The notes beneath the pieces are model-generated. The model saw only the letters and a program-made list of their open reading frames with translations, did no database searches and had not been told where the DNA came from. A stretch of 64,000 nucleotides of DNA from Inia geoffrensis (taxonomy: Eukaryota; Chordata; Mammalia; Artiodactyla; Iniidae). The DNA is taken from positions 170,777,494-170,841,493 of the forward strand of contig CM070899.1 in NCBI GenBank assembly GCA_036417435.1, given 5' to 3'. The first letter of the stretch is position 1, and each line of letters opens with the position of its first letter. Shown in pieces: positions 36,560 through 51,500 of the stretch. The translations under genes were made by a program, and so were the position numbers.

Positions 36560-39500
36560 TCAAAAGATTTGAGGAGGAAATTTTTAGGTTACAAAATATT
36601 CAAGGACAGCATAATTTTTTTTAATAAATACACATCAATATAAATTAAATAGCAGGAAAAACTAAAATGAAATTAACTGAATGAGTTTAGTCATGTCTTG
36701 TTTTAGCTAATTATTATTTTTTTTAACTTATGGAACTTTTCTAGCGAACATAAAAGGTGAAAGAATTTTGTGTCATTTATTTTCCCTACCCACTCATTCC
36801 AACCCTTTTTCTGTGTCTGGAGTATTTTAAAACAAATCTCAGACATCATATCTGGCAAATCATTTTAAAGTAAAATCACTGGCCCATATCGAGGCCATTA
36901 GCAACCACTGAAAATAAAACACCTTTGTATTTCCTACTAATTTTACCTTGGGGACCTAGGTTTTATTAATGCTTTCTTGGACTGATGCATGCAACTGAGG
37001 CATAACAGCTTACACATATGGCCACTTTGTTGTTTGTAATGAAGAGTCCACACAAGTCTATGAATACTGATTAGGATTCAAGCAGAAGTAAAAGTGGTTT
37101 ATTATTTTAGAGTATATGCACATTTATTTTCCTCTTTTAAATAATCCTAATAACATTACAGTTTGATGGAATAATCTAAATTGAATTAAAACTGAATAGA
37201 TTATATAGTCAATTAAATTCTACTTCAATGTCCCTTATTAACTGATTCAAGCCTGATAGTATGTTATCTGCTCATAGTAGTGATGGGTAGAGGTTGAGCT
37301 CTGTTGTCCTTGTTGCTCTGGGACGTACCTAACTTTTTGTCCCGTAATGTCTCAGGTGAGCTGTACTCCATAATTAAGTAGGTCATTCTATATGCACAGA
37401 TTGAATTTTGAACACACTGACCTTAACGTTAAAAAAAGAGTTTGTCTAGAGAGAGTATAATTCGTTAATTAACTAAGTATTTTTCTACTAAGTTAGTTTT
37501 AGTGGTTACACAAATGTCTTCATACACATTCTTATATAGTTATGATATTTAGCCTCAAATCAGAATTAACCCAAGTATGGTCTCCCCATCCCCAACTTAC
37601 CACATACAACGGTAACCAGGATGTTATCGTATCAACCAGTCTAGGCAATAAATTCTTTAAAAATTCCTGGTATAAAAAATTGTGTTTAAAATAATCTGCT
37701 ACTTCTACTACTCATTGCCATTGAGTACTTCTCTCCTAGAGCGATTAATATCACTGAAGCAAGGAAAATACTAACTTATAGGATGAAAATTCAAGAGTTT
37801 TGATAAAAAAAATTTTTAATTAAAAAATAATATTTTAAAGTCTCGTATAATCAATAAAGAAGGAAGAAGAGAAAAATAAGGGTGGAAAACTGAAAAAAAA
37901 AAAAAAAAAAAGGTTCATGACCAAATGAGGAAAGAGCAGAATTTATTTAAATTCAGATTTTATCTGACCTCTTTTCATGTGATGCTAACATCTTTTTAAC
38001 CCTAAACCTGTATCTATGAGCTAATTCAAACACATAAACATGTAAATGTTTAATTACTTACGATTTAAAACCATCTTTATTCCACATTGCAATATAAGGA
38101 TTCATAAATAAAACTTCATCGAATGAACTTTAAAAAGGAACAGCCGACCTTATTCCAGTGAATTCTTAGATTGAAATTCAAAAAGTGAGCACAAAACAGG
38201 AGCTGTGAGTACCTGTGCCTTAAAGCCAAGAGGTGCCTTCCTCTTGAATAAAGACTAAAGAATAAATGCTAAAGAAGAATAAAGACTAAAACAGCCTCCT
38301 ATAACAAGAACAGCAACACCAAGGTTAAAGAGCCAGATTTACAACAAGCAGATACCGTCCTAAGTTTGCTTTGAAAGGTACCTTGGGAGCAAGTAAGAAA
38401 AGTCACTCCTAAGAGCAGTAAATGCAACTGCATTTACTTTGGAATGTGCAAGCCTATCGCGCAAATTCCTCTTACAAAGAAATGGAATTGGTGCTTATTC
38501 ATTTGAGTCTCCTGAGAATTCTGAATTCTTCAAGCAATCCACAAAGTTCACAGATACCTTTCTTCATATGGTGGATTTAGGGTTGACCCACTTACCTATA
38601 GTGTATAAGATGCCAGTAAAGATGAGTTAATAGAGATTCACTCTACCAAGATTCCTAGTAAAATAAAGTAGGAACAAGCAAAGAGACAGGGATATTTAGG
38701 AAAAAATAATTTGAAGTCTTAGGTGACAGTCCTTAACTGGTAAGGGAGGGAGTAGGGTAAAGTAGACGGTGGATTAAAAAAAAAACCCAAAAAGCCATCT
38801 TTAGAGAAAATTTAATGAATTAAGAAACTTCAAACATTTAAATTTCTTTACCTGCAACAGCACACATAGAAGAACCACAACTTCTACTGTTTGTGAATTC
38901 ACTCCCATTTAATGCATGTCTTGAATGTCATGCAGCAAGTAACATTCTTTGCTAATTCTAAGACTATCTGAACCACTATCGTTCAGAAATATTCTCTTGA
39001 GACAAAACAGGTTTTCTTTGACCAGAACGACTTAATTGGCATACAGCAAACCTATCACTAAGATCTGTACTTCCAGCAAAGTTTCTCAAGCAGAGGTTAC
39101 TTTCTTGGTGTTACAATAATGAATCCCTGCTTATTTTAAGTTATTTTCCCTACTCCGGGAAATAGCCTGTTCTAACTTTCCCTTCTTATCTTTGTGATTA
39201 AAAAAAAATAAGTTGGAATAATAAGGCCAACTTCCATCAAATACTAAAAATGAGACTACCTGTATATGAGAAAACCTGAATTTTTATTTTACTTCAACTT
39301 TGACTCACAAAGTTGAACACTCCTTTTACAGTTCTTTTGTTTTTAACTCCAACTAACTCATTATAGCAAATTAAAAATAAAAGATCTAAAACAATAATTT
39401 TTGAAAAAAAGAAACAAAGTAAAGTTTGGGAGAAAGTCATCCATGGATAAAAGTTGAAGAAAGATTTGCAATTTTTTTACAATAAAAGGCTATAAAAGGG

Positions 39501-42500
39501 TCTCAAAAATAGGTACATGCAAATACAGAGAAAAATCTCCAGAAATTCTAGTAAAATAAACTCTATTCTAAAAACCAAAGGACACCAGTAATTGTTTCTA
39601 TTTCTAGATATTTAAGAATATTTAATCATTAATTTCTGTTAAGTTATTGCTAGTAAGAAATGGTTGATGAAAATGGATCTTGTATGTATAAATATACATT
39701 TAAAGCAAATGTCTTCTAAAGAAAAGTTTAAATGTTAGTATGCACTTTTCCAATGAAAGAATTATCAACATAAACAAGGGTCACTAATTATCATTTTTAA
39801 CATAGGCAATATCCCTTCTTTTGAACTAATAAAATGGCAATTTTTAACCTGCGGACAGCACAGGTAGGACAACCACAACTTTTTATTAAAATAACTGCCA
39901 GGATCATACTGTATGGGTCCAAATTAAGAAAGCTAAGTAAGAAACTGTCCATGACTTCTGATGCGGCAAATAGAGAAATGTCTAACTTCTAAACGTTCCA
40001 TTTTCTAGTTCTCAACCAGAACTCCTGACTCCACTCCTGCACACCCACATAGCCCACACCCAAGGTAGTGACACTTACATCGAGCCCCCAGCTGCAAGCA
40101 CGTGCTAAGAGCACAAGAAATAAAGGCTTTGATGCTGGCTGGGGGGAACAGTTTAACGATTGGGAGTGAGACACTGCCACAGCTGGCTTACATTTCTCTG
40201 TTTCATGTCAAAAGTAGCATGTCTCTCTTCCCCAACAGGTAAAATCTGTTATCTTCTTTTGTCCTCACATTAACCTCCAAGTTTGGCAATCTAGTATCAT
40301 TCACACTTCAAAGACTAAAAACCGGAGATTCGAAACTATCTCACTGTGATCCAGGTAGTAACTGGCAGGACCAGGTGCCACCTTCCCCACGTCATCTCCA
40401 GCTTCAACATCCTCTCCAAATTCTCAGCTAATAATGTAGGCAAATTCACCACAGCATCCTCGTCCATGTCACTTATAAAGAGATCAATTCCTAAGCAGCA
40501 TCAGGATATGCCAGAGAAATGTTTCAGATGACAGACAGCATCTTAGGTCACCCTCCAAACTTTAAGACATCTTAGCATTATTTCAGCAGTAATTTCCAAC
40601 CTTTTCATGACACAAAACAGGAAATGATAATAGGTGTACAGCCCACTGCTCAAGGGCAGAGCTGACCAGCCAGGAGGTTCCAGCAGCTCCAAGCCCTGCC
40701 CAGCAACACCAGTTCTAAAACTCCCACTGTCTACTCCCAGTGGGTCAGACAAAAAAGGCACAGAAATCAGTGAAGTAATAAAAGAGAAATGAAGATGAAA
40801 ACCTCAAGGTCTAACTTTGACAGACCATGGGGAGTTTTCTTTTCCTAATGTCAACTTTGGACATATTCATTCAGCGTCCTGTACAGGGTGTGGACAAATT
40901 ATACGCCAGTTCTGTCAGGTATCAGCGTAGGAGTTACCCAAAGAACAGGAATCACCAGAGCAGAATTCGTTTAATACTGCAAATCTACCACCATTAAAAG
41001 AAAAACTCTAAAAAACTAATGACTAAGGCTTCCCCATAGATTATAGCTTGATTTAGCAACCAGGTCATAAGTTAAGACTTGAGATCTTTTGTAGGTATTG
41101 TTACTTTTTAAAGAAAAAACAGAAAATACACCTAAAATCTTAACACTGTACTTGGATCAACACAGTAATTAACGTCACACATATTCCTGTACCTAACTAG
41201 CTTGTTTAAAAAAAAAAAAAAAAGTTTGTTTCTGTCCTTTTTCTCTCTTTTCCTCCCCACTTTTCTTTCTAGCTCTCATTTTAAACTATTTTTATATATA
41301 AAACATTCTTGATTTGGGAAAAGACTAGTGCTTTAACTGAAGCAAAAAGCACAGAATTAACAGTCCATTAAAATGCACAAGACTAAATGTGAATGTATCT
41401 GTTTATTTACAGCTTTCGGTACTTAAAATTTCAAATAAAGTGATCTGTCCAATTGCTTTAGTTTAAAAAAATAAATCATTTTTCCATTCTCTTCTAGAAA
41501 AAGCTGCAGCACAAATTAACACAGTAGAGAGTAGTGAAAACAGAGTTACATTTAAAACATAGTTTAGAAAACATATGCACCTCTTTTAGATTAGTAAGTA
41601 TAAAATGTAATTGTTGGTGACAAAAGCCAACAAGAATGAAATACAGACATTTATATCTTATTATGTTCACATGTATCATAGAGACAAAAACAGTAAGTTT
41701 TAAACTTTTACTAGATATGAATATACACATATAAATAAGAAAAACCCTCCCTTTATTTTTACCCCAAAGTTTTCTTCTATTTTCAGTAAAAAATTTTTTT
41801 ACTTTTCAAAAGTATATGACAACTGTCAGTACAAATCTCTCACTTCTTTAACATGTACTTTTCACACTATGATACACAGTTTAGGTATCATGATGCATTT
41901 TAAAATGGGTCAGTTTAGTGTCAAAACCCGAGATGCTTCAAGGAAACTAGAGAGACTTAAAGTTAGCAGTACGTCATATGGAATTGCAGCATACGTACTG
42001 TATTGCCCCGTGCTAGTCTGATATATGCTAGTCGGCACTGCCATAGCAGCGATATTAGGTGACGTTCCTTCTTCCTCGGATTTTTCTTCTTCAATCTTGG
42101 GAACACCAGGCACATCAGAGGAAAGTTCATTCAGTATTTTTCTAAAATATAATTTAACAATGTAAATAATTAAGATACATGAATGAGATTTAAAACAGAA
42201 CAGCTATAATGGGAGAATCTGATGTATAATTATTCCCTTTTTTTGGAAAAAGTATCATTACAGTAGGAAACTTAACTTACCTGTAAGAGGGTCTTCGTGA
42301 AAGGATTTCTCTGCGTTTATGAAAATCAATTACACTTTCTGATTCTGCAGACTCATCTGTCTCTGCAATTGTTGCTACCTATAACACAAGAGTTCCTGAA
42401 ATGCATCATAAAATCCATGGTATCTCCTTCATTCACAAGGCGGTGCTTAAGGGTCTCTCTGTGTGCAGCACTAAGCCGGGCGCTGGGGACAGAACACACT

Positions 42501-45500
42501 GAGACGCACTAACCACGCTCACAACCTGGCGCAGAGGAAGAGGAAGCGCAAACAACACTTAGCTGTAGAACCAGCCTGTGTGCAAAGGATGGCACAGATA
42601 ACATATACTGCAGAAATGCAAATGAGCGTCAGGCAGCCTTCAGAAAAGCACTCAGTGTAAGATACACAAGACCTAAGATCCAACACTGAAAATATCTCAT
42701 AAATCCAGCAGGGGGTGAGCCAGCGAGTGACAGAGGCAGAAAACAATACCACTGCTGACTTATGCTGCTGGGTCTTCAAATTAGACATTAGATAGGTCCA
42801 AAGAAGAAAGAATATTTAAGCAGGTAAACACGTGGGTAACAAGCCTGGTTAAAGTTACAAGAAGTAGGTGGGGTGGGCTTGATGGCAGTAGGTCTTGAAG
42901 GTCAAAATAAGGAATTTCTCCTTAAAAGAAAGATCAGAGTTTTAAATACAATTTCATTTTTTCAAGTAATAGTATAATAACAAATAGTAAAGAAAGTCAG
43001 GGAACTAAAATAATGAATCTCTCTATCTAATCTCTCAATATATTCAGCCATCTATCATAGGGGCTAGGATAGTTCTGAGTTTGCAAAACTCACTCTACTT
43101 AATATTACAATTATATGGGAATTTGATTTGGGCACAATCAAAAAAGCTTATTAAAATACCGACAATGCCGGCAGGAATATATACTTCCCAAGGCACATGG
43201 ATGTTCACCTACACATATGACCTTGCATCTCTGGTGATGAACACCCTACACAAAAGCACACTCATCCACGAGGAGAACTTATTAGAGAAACTGTCACTGC
43301 AAATCAGACAACCATATATCATCACCAAATATTTATCACTTTAAAGTGGGCTTCCACACATCTCTCGTACAATCATAACAACTCCCTTATGCAAGGTAAG
43401 CTATTATTTTAGAAAGTGAAAACTGAAGTTCATCATTTGACAGGTAGGAATTCTAACACAAGATCCACAGACAGCTATCTCTACAAAGATAATCATATCA
43501 TCCATTTAACAAAATCCAAAAGAGCCTACTGAATATGGGATATTTTCTTCCAGTACTGGCAAGGTTAAAACTAAGTAGAAATATTGATATCTGCACCCCA
43601 ATAAAAGTCATAATACAATAAGGAGAGTGGAAAAACTTTCTTGCTTTATAATTAGGGTCAGAAAGAGTCAGAAAGTCCTGGAATCAAAGTTCATTGCAGG
43701 AAAGAAAAAAAAAAAGACAATACTGAGAATCACTCTTACATTTTTGAAAGACAGGAGAGACACCTGTGCTGAAAAGATAACCAAGCTTTTAACGCACGTG
43801 GATTTATTATTACTTCAAGTGTCATGTTGCAACTCTCATCCTTATTCTGCAACAAACTGGATTCAAATATACAGGAAAAGGTAAGACTGATTAAGTATAA
43901 GAAACTAGATTTTCCTCACAGATCTTTTTGTCATCAATTAGGTTCAAATAATTTCAACATTTAAAGGACAAAAATAAACTGACCTTAAAAAGGAACAAAC
44001 ATAAATGCAGTAGAAAAGTATGCTTTTAAAAATGCATACTTAATAATTTACATCTGTTGATGCAAAGAAATGTTTTAGCTTCGAGAAATGTTAAGAATTT
44101 ATGACCAACTTTGATGACAATAAATAACAAAACACATCTCTGGATCGCAACCACAACACTAACCACATCTAAAAAAACCAAGGTTTAATCTGATGTATAA
44201 ACGTAACACCAAGTAACAATAATATCATGTCACACATATTGAATTAACAATAAACCTAAATTTCTACACTCTAATGTGAGTACTGGTGAAAACAGCATCA
44301 GTAGTACAATATTTACATTACCATGTTTATCAGACATCTCCAAAGAATCCTCAAAATACTTTTAAATGTCTTTGGAGAGCATTGCTAAACAAATCTAAGT
44401 TTGAGCAGAGAGAAACTACTTAAAGGAGAATGACTCAATCTGTAAATTAAGAACTGACAATAAAACTACAACTCGAGTCAAATCTATGTATCTAGCAGGG
44501 CACAATGCACCTCACACATAAAAAGGAAATTCGTCTAAATGTTTAATAACAAGATTTGAGCATCAAAGCTATACAAAGAAAATGAGGATAAATGAATTAG
44601 TAAAAGAAAAAAAAAAAAAAAAAAAACTCAAGAAAGTCCAAGACAAATCATCTGGGAAGGAAGCTAACCTGAACAGTTTGTAATTGTGGTGACTGAATAA
44701 CCGATGGCTGTCGTGTCTGAAATACTCCCTGGACATGTACAGTTTGGCCTGAAGGTAACTGTACTAGAGTTACAGCTGGGGAGCCTCTTCCGGTGCCTGA
44801 CCCAGCTACAGAAACCTGCAAAAATGATCATCATTGAGGATTAAGGCTGGACCTTTTCTTGGTTCTTTACGTTTTTCTTAAAGAAATACCATTCACTATT
44901 ATGACTGGCCTATTTTTCCTGCTTCTAAGAAACGACAAGCAAGCCGGGGTACATACCATTAGGAGATGGTTACTGTCCTGGAACAGTCATTCTCTGATGT
45001 GACAGATATTAAAGAACCCATGCTCCTCACTGTCGGTTCCCATGCTTTGGTGGCTAAAAATGTTCCAAGCACAAAGTTCTAAAGCAGTTAAACTACCTCA
45101 CTACGACCTCATGACTACTAACAGTGAAGCCTTATTTAGGCCAGAGTATAAACCACCCTCCTTAACTTCTTAAGAGAAATCGGAGACAGAACTTAAAGAC
45201 GGTAAATTATTTTTTAATAAATGAAACTTCTGACATATGATATTATAGTATTACTCCAGACACAAGCTAATGCCTTGTGTCTATACTGATGAAAACTACA
45301 GTTACTTTCATGCCCCAACAGTCACAAAAAGGGCACAGGCCAAAGAAATTCCAGGACCTCTCATGCCCCTCGCGCCTCCGAACCAGAGAAAGCTCATGCC
45401 TTGGAGCCCAGGTGGCCCTGGCACACTTCTTTCCCCCCAACTCGAGCAACCAGAGGGGCCAGAACCATCACTTGGCTTGCACAGACAGGAGAGAACAGCC

Positions 45501-48500
45501 ATTTACCAGCTACCTTGGGTGCTTTTGACAAAGATCCCTACCAGTAAAACACAATAAAACCTTCACTTCTCTGGACTCAAAACCTGCCAAGTTTCTAATT
45601 AGTACACAACTGTCCTAGAGGCCAGTGTAATCTTACAAACTCTGCCTCATTTTACTAAGTTTCACTATTCATTATGACTTAACTCAGAACACCGAAGACT
45701 TTGGACATGAAAGAAGCTACTAGTTTCTATCATGAGTGGTGGCAGACCACAGAATCTAAAACAAATTTTGAAGAAAGCTTCCGTTGGACCTCACTTTAAG
45801 GAAAACCAATCATTTCCAATCTACTTACTCTAATACTTTAAAAAGAATTATTAAAAACTGGGTTTATAACAAATAATTACATTTATTTAAAACATCACTC
45901 TCTTGGAAGGCAAACTTCTTCGGCAATCCAAAAGTAAAAACTCTCATATCCATGCAAGAGAACCTACGCGGAGAGCATTGAACTAGGTGCCCTAGGGTGG
46001 AAAGCAGAATTGCTAAAACCAACACCTAAGAAACAACAGCACGCAAACAGTACAGAACTAATTGCTCCATTGTCCGGGTCATGAAAACCACAGGAGCACA
46101 GAACAGAAGGATCAGCGTGGGCCTGAACAACGAGTGGAGGCCTTGTGTAGAGTCTGCTGATTGAGCTGGGCCTTGCTGTGGCCTGGGTAATACCTGGACA
46201 AAAAAGTGAGAAGCAGGGCCGGAGACACCCAACATGTAGCCCACGGGGCAAATTCAGCCCACCTGCTCCTGGAGTGTTATTGCCTACTTTAGATTTTAGG
46301 GGAAAGAAAAAGGGCATTCCATAATGGAGCCAGCAGACTTAACCACCAGAAGTTTAAAAGCCACTAGATTTACTCTACAAATGTTCCCTGCATGAATTAT
46401 AAAAAAGGATCCATCTCTTTGTGAACCAATTGCCAAAAGGTACTCCTTTGCCAAATGACCAATTCTCAAACTTTTTAGTCTCAGGACACCTTCCCACTCT
46501 TAAAAATTATTGATGACCTCAAATAACTTGTTTATGTGATTTATATCCAGCAGGATGCTGTAAACGCACAACCAGCTCCTGGGAAGGAAGAATGCTATGG
46601 GTAACTTTTGCAGATTTCTGTAATTTCAATACTCCTACTATGGCAGATTTCAAGCTTCCAATGGGTGACACTGAACACAAAGCTGGAAAAAGATGTACAC
46701 AATTGGCTCTCACAAGCCAGCTCAGCCCACTGTTGTTTATATGTACTGATATTTACCACATTAGAAATTAAAACTGAGAAATGTTTAAAATACTTAGTAA
46801 CTCACTTAAAAATAACAATACCATTACACGTTAACATAAATAACATTTTATGAAGACTACTTTCCAAGACAAAATAATTAATGATGAGAGTGTCAATGTT
46901 TTATATTTTTACAAATTCTTTTAATGTCTGGTTTAACTTAAAACAGCTGGATTTTCATACCTATTTCTGCACTGAATCTGTTGCAATATGTTATTTTAAT
47001 CAGTATGTGAATAAAATATGCCTCTTACACATGTATGATTAGAAAAGGAGGAGTATTTCAATGGCTTTTTCAGAGAAATGTGGGTGTTCTTCTTTGATAC
47101 TACACCAAAACTCAGAAAGTGGTTGTTTCTTAAAGGTTAGTGGCCATGTGGAATCTGAAAACTTAGTTACGTTAAAATCCATTCATCTATCTTATACTTA
47201 TACATTGATCTATCTTACACTCTTTAGCCAGGCATGATTTTGTAACATTATGCAGTAGTTATTTGGAAAATACTGGCTCACTGAGTTAAGTAGATCTCCC
47301 AAATGCTGACACATTTCATGATACACTATCAGAAAATCACATTCATTAAAATCAACATCAACTTCATCAGAAAACTATAAATACTGGGAAGCTATCAAGC
47401 TCAAAATGGCAGGTGGAGATTTTCCAAAATTCAAAACTGCTGCTTAAAAGCCTGAATTGTATCATTGGCAATAAATACTGTTAATTGTTTTCCTTGACGT
47501 GACAAGCTTACTTCACTTTTTTTTGAATTTTTGAATTTCATTTTATTTATTTTTTTATACAGCAGGTTCTTATTAGTTATCCATTTTATACACATCAGTG
47601 TATACATGTCATTCCCAATCGCCCAATTCATCACACCACCCCCCTCCCGCCTCACCCCCTGCCACTTTCCCCCCTCGGTGTCCATATGTTTGTTCTCTAC
47701 ACCTGTGTCTCTGTTTCTGCCCCGCAAACTGGTTCATCTGTACCATTTTTCTAGGTTCCACATACATGCGTTAATATACGATATTTGTTTTTCTCTTTCT
47801 GACTTACTTCACTCTGTATGACAGTCTCTAGATTCATCCACTCATTTTCTTTTGAGAAAATGTTTTTCAAATACTCAAGTTTGAACAGTCATAGTTCGGA
47901 CTATTTGCCATTATTTCAAGAAAAATGATGTTCTGTTTGGGGGGGTGGGGGAATGCAGCTAGGTCTTCTTGCCTCTCATTCAATAACTCAAGTGTTTTTT
48001 TCTCAAGATCACCATTGGTTTTTCAGTACGCAGCAGAAATGCTTTCAGTGAATGTCCCACTTCCACAGCACAGAATATTAAAACAACATGTACTTGAGGG
48101 TCAAGATTTAATACAATTGGTAATGTTTGCTGATTCATCAGGGACAGTCTTAAGTGAAACTGACATTTTTAAAAAAAACTGCAAGTTAATGTAGTGAAGA
48201 CCACAATGACAGTTTGGCACCACTGCCACTGACTTGATCATGCTAAGGTGCCAACAGTTTTACCCCCCAACTATTTTTGCACCATCAGGGCAAATGCCAA
48301 TACAGAGAAAAAAAGAAAATAAATCTTAGCATTACCGTGAAAATAGGTTTGTCATCCCAAACCTCCAGGCATGATTGTGTAACACCATGTGGGAGTTATT
48401 TGGAAAATACTGGGTCCTTGGAGTCTCCTCCAGGCCTCCCTGTACCACATTTTGAAAACTACTGCTCTATCCTCACGCAGCCCCTAGGTCAGCCCTGCTC

Positions 48501-51500
48501 ACAGCTCAGAGCGCAGAGTGATGAAGCAGGCGGCAATTTCAGCTCCACCACAGCAGCACAGCCAAAACCACCATTATATAGTAACCCTGAGAGAGCATTC
48601 ATATCGCAGAGACTGAGCAAAACAGAATATACCTTATACCCAAGAGTATTACTAGTATTCCCACAGACTGGACCTGTGGCTTGAGATGGCAGATAGTGCC
48701 ACATTCACTTTCATGGGGAAATGACCAGCTTCAAAGAAATTAGATATTTTGAAGAATTGAAGAACAACTCAAGAAAGATTCATGGGGTTTTGATAAGTAT
48801 AAATCATGCTTTAAGTTGCTCTAATTGTCTTTCGGGTATAATTTTCAGGACTTCAAATTATTAAACAATGCTCTATCAAAAAGGCTTAGTGAGAAGAAAA
48901 CCTGCTGTAGAAAGGGAGCTGTACCCACTAGTACAAAACTGTATTCCTAGAATTCTGGAGATCAGTTATACAAATCTGTAACTACAGTGAAAACTCTTAC
49001 GTCTGAACTCTGGGTAGTACAAAAAGCTCATGAGACAACTCTTTAGTTAAACTGTTGAAATAGAGGCTGAGAAGCAGCACAAGTGACATATCCCAGAGTC
49101 ACAATTCCAATGTATCCTTAAAAAACAACAACAACACTCTTAGATCTAGAGAACCTGTCAGGCATTCTACATTCTTACCGGTTTTGCCAAAACTGATCTG
49201 TGACTAGCATTAAGCTTATAACTAACTGTACTGGTAGAGTTAACAGGATAAACATCATCATTCATAGGAAAAAAATTCATGTGGCTCCCTACCTTTAACA
49301 TCTTATCATTATTATTATTCTATTGATCACATGAGCCACAAGTAAATACAGGGTGCCCTTGAAGTAGGATGTGGTCCACAGGTGGCACAGAAGGAACTCA
49401 GGTAATGATTCAAGAACATGCATGGTGGCCCCAAAGCCAAAAATGGGTAAATAAAGAAGGATCTTTTTGTTTTTGTGCAAGGTGGCAGGTTCAGTTTTAG
49501 GCAGGCTAGGGTGAAAGCAATGGGAAGAAACCAGTTGCAAATGTTTTGTGGGCAAGGAGAATTATGGGACTGATGGTTGGGTTAGAGCTCAGGAAATAAA
49601 GATGTGAGATACACTGACAAAAAGCAACCTATAAAGACTACTATACTTTATTCACAATGTGCAAATAGAATTCTAAAGAAGCTCTGGAAAGAGAAGGAAA
49701 TTAAGTCTCTCCGAAAGGACACTACTGATAGAGACATAAATTTTAGTTCACTTGAACTAAAATATGCATACTTCATGTAGAAACAGATCTTTCTTATAAA
49801 CATCATATACTCATTCCAAAACTTTTTAAGAAGTAAATCTCACAGAAACAAGTCATACTTATGAATTCATTCATTCTTTTGTCCACTTAACAAATGTTTA
49901 TTGGAAGCCTGCCTTGTGGACCAGTCTACACAGCAGGGATATAGCAGTGAACACGAAAAGTCTGCTCTCCTCAATCAGGAGACAAAAAACAGATGAAGAG
50001 ACAAAAACATAATTTGGGGTGGTGCTAAATTCTCAAAAGAAAAACAAAGAAGGGTAACTGATGAGGTGGCGGGAGGGTGGAAGGAAGCTACTTAAGGTAT
50101 ACCTATTGTGTAAAGAAAAGTGGGAAAGGAAGCCATGGAAAGATCTATATTCATCACATTCCAACAACCAAGCAGGCAACTACTCAAAAAACAAGCACAT
50201 AAAATGGATGTATTTTATATTTCATAATTTTTATACCTCTTTTTATGAGGCTCTAAAAGTGTGTATAATGAACTCATAGTAGACACAGTTTACCTTTTCT
50301 TCCTGACCCTCTGAAGAATAATCCTCTTCTACAGGATGCCTGAAACATAGATTATGCTGATGCCACCACATCTACCGAAAACCCCACTATAGACAATAGT
50401 TAATCTGAAGAAATAAATTAAGATGATGCAATTGACAGCCTTACTTGGCTTTGCAATTTAAAAAACTCTAATAACGACACATAACTGGGAAAACCTCACA
50501 ATGTTGTAACACAGCATTTGATTAGCACCTAGTGGACTTGCTCCAATCTGTAGCTAGGTTCCCTTATGATGGGGCTTATGATGTCACAGAGCCACTGAGC
50601 CTGCACTTAAGACAGTTAATAAAGGATGAAAAAATGTGAATTCATGGTATAGCAGACTTCGCTATCAACTCTGCTGCCTGAAAAGTCAGATCTATATATT
50701 ACCTATTTTAATTCCAAGGACTACAATGAAAACCCAATTAACACTCTACGTGAGAAGCTGAATTCTGTGTATTAAGACAGGATTCTCAACAGTCTGTTTC
50801 TTCTATGGAAAAAAGAAGTGTTTAAAGAATATTTCAAATATTTTAAGGCTGAAAACAGGAAAATAATATTTTAAATGTGAACACTTTAATAGAGATGCAA
50901 AATACTTCACTTCATTTTTAAAAAAAAGTTGTATTTACTTGTGCTAAATGAAGACAAACACAAAAGGAAAAATGTAGAATTGGTATCATTTTAGTGTCTT
51001 TAGTGTTTTTCTTTCCCATATTGAGGTTCTTCTTTTTTTTTTTTTAAACAGTGTAGCTAACAAATTGCCAAAATCAATGGAGTTAAATTTTACCTTGTGA
51101 ATATCAACTGAAAACACTGATAACAGAGTTGGCCATGTAAGTGATATTTTTATATCTACTATGTTAAAATTGTTAGAACTATAATATGATCCTTGAATCC
51201 TTTGTGCGTAAGGCATGAAGAAATACTATCTGAAATCTATAATCTGAATTTAAAAAGGGAGAAGTGGATTCTGTTTCTGGTACTGTAATTATAAATGGAC
51301 AAATATTATGTCTCTTTAAAAAAATTCCCCTCTTGAAAGCAAAGCAAATGTCAGAATCAAGTCATTCTTAATTATATAGTCTGATAATACTTCCAATAAG
51401 CAGTGGTGATCACTGTGATGATCAGTGATGACAAAATTAGGGGTTCTTATGCTTTGAAAAACAATGTCCTAGTGAACTTTTTCCCAAGCTAATCCTTAAA

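Larger units (their letters stand above)
33916..41998 (-). other. CREM: CREM intron between Q-rich exon 2 and the kinase-inducible exons
   Basis: Mostly AT-rich unique-looking sequence with one young SINE, one TG microsatellite and a small L2/MIR tail near 35880-35935. No other exon or RNA gene seen. Confidence 0.65.

Noticed and set aside
38853..39880. Short similar stretches (ACAGCACA...ACCACAACTT) about 1 kb apart
   Set aside because: Only about 30 bp with mismatches; not distinguishable from chance.
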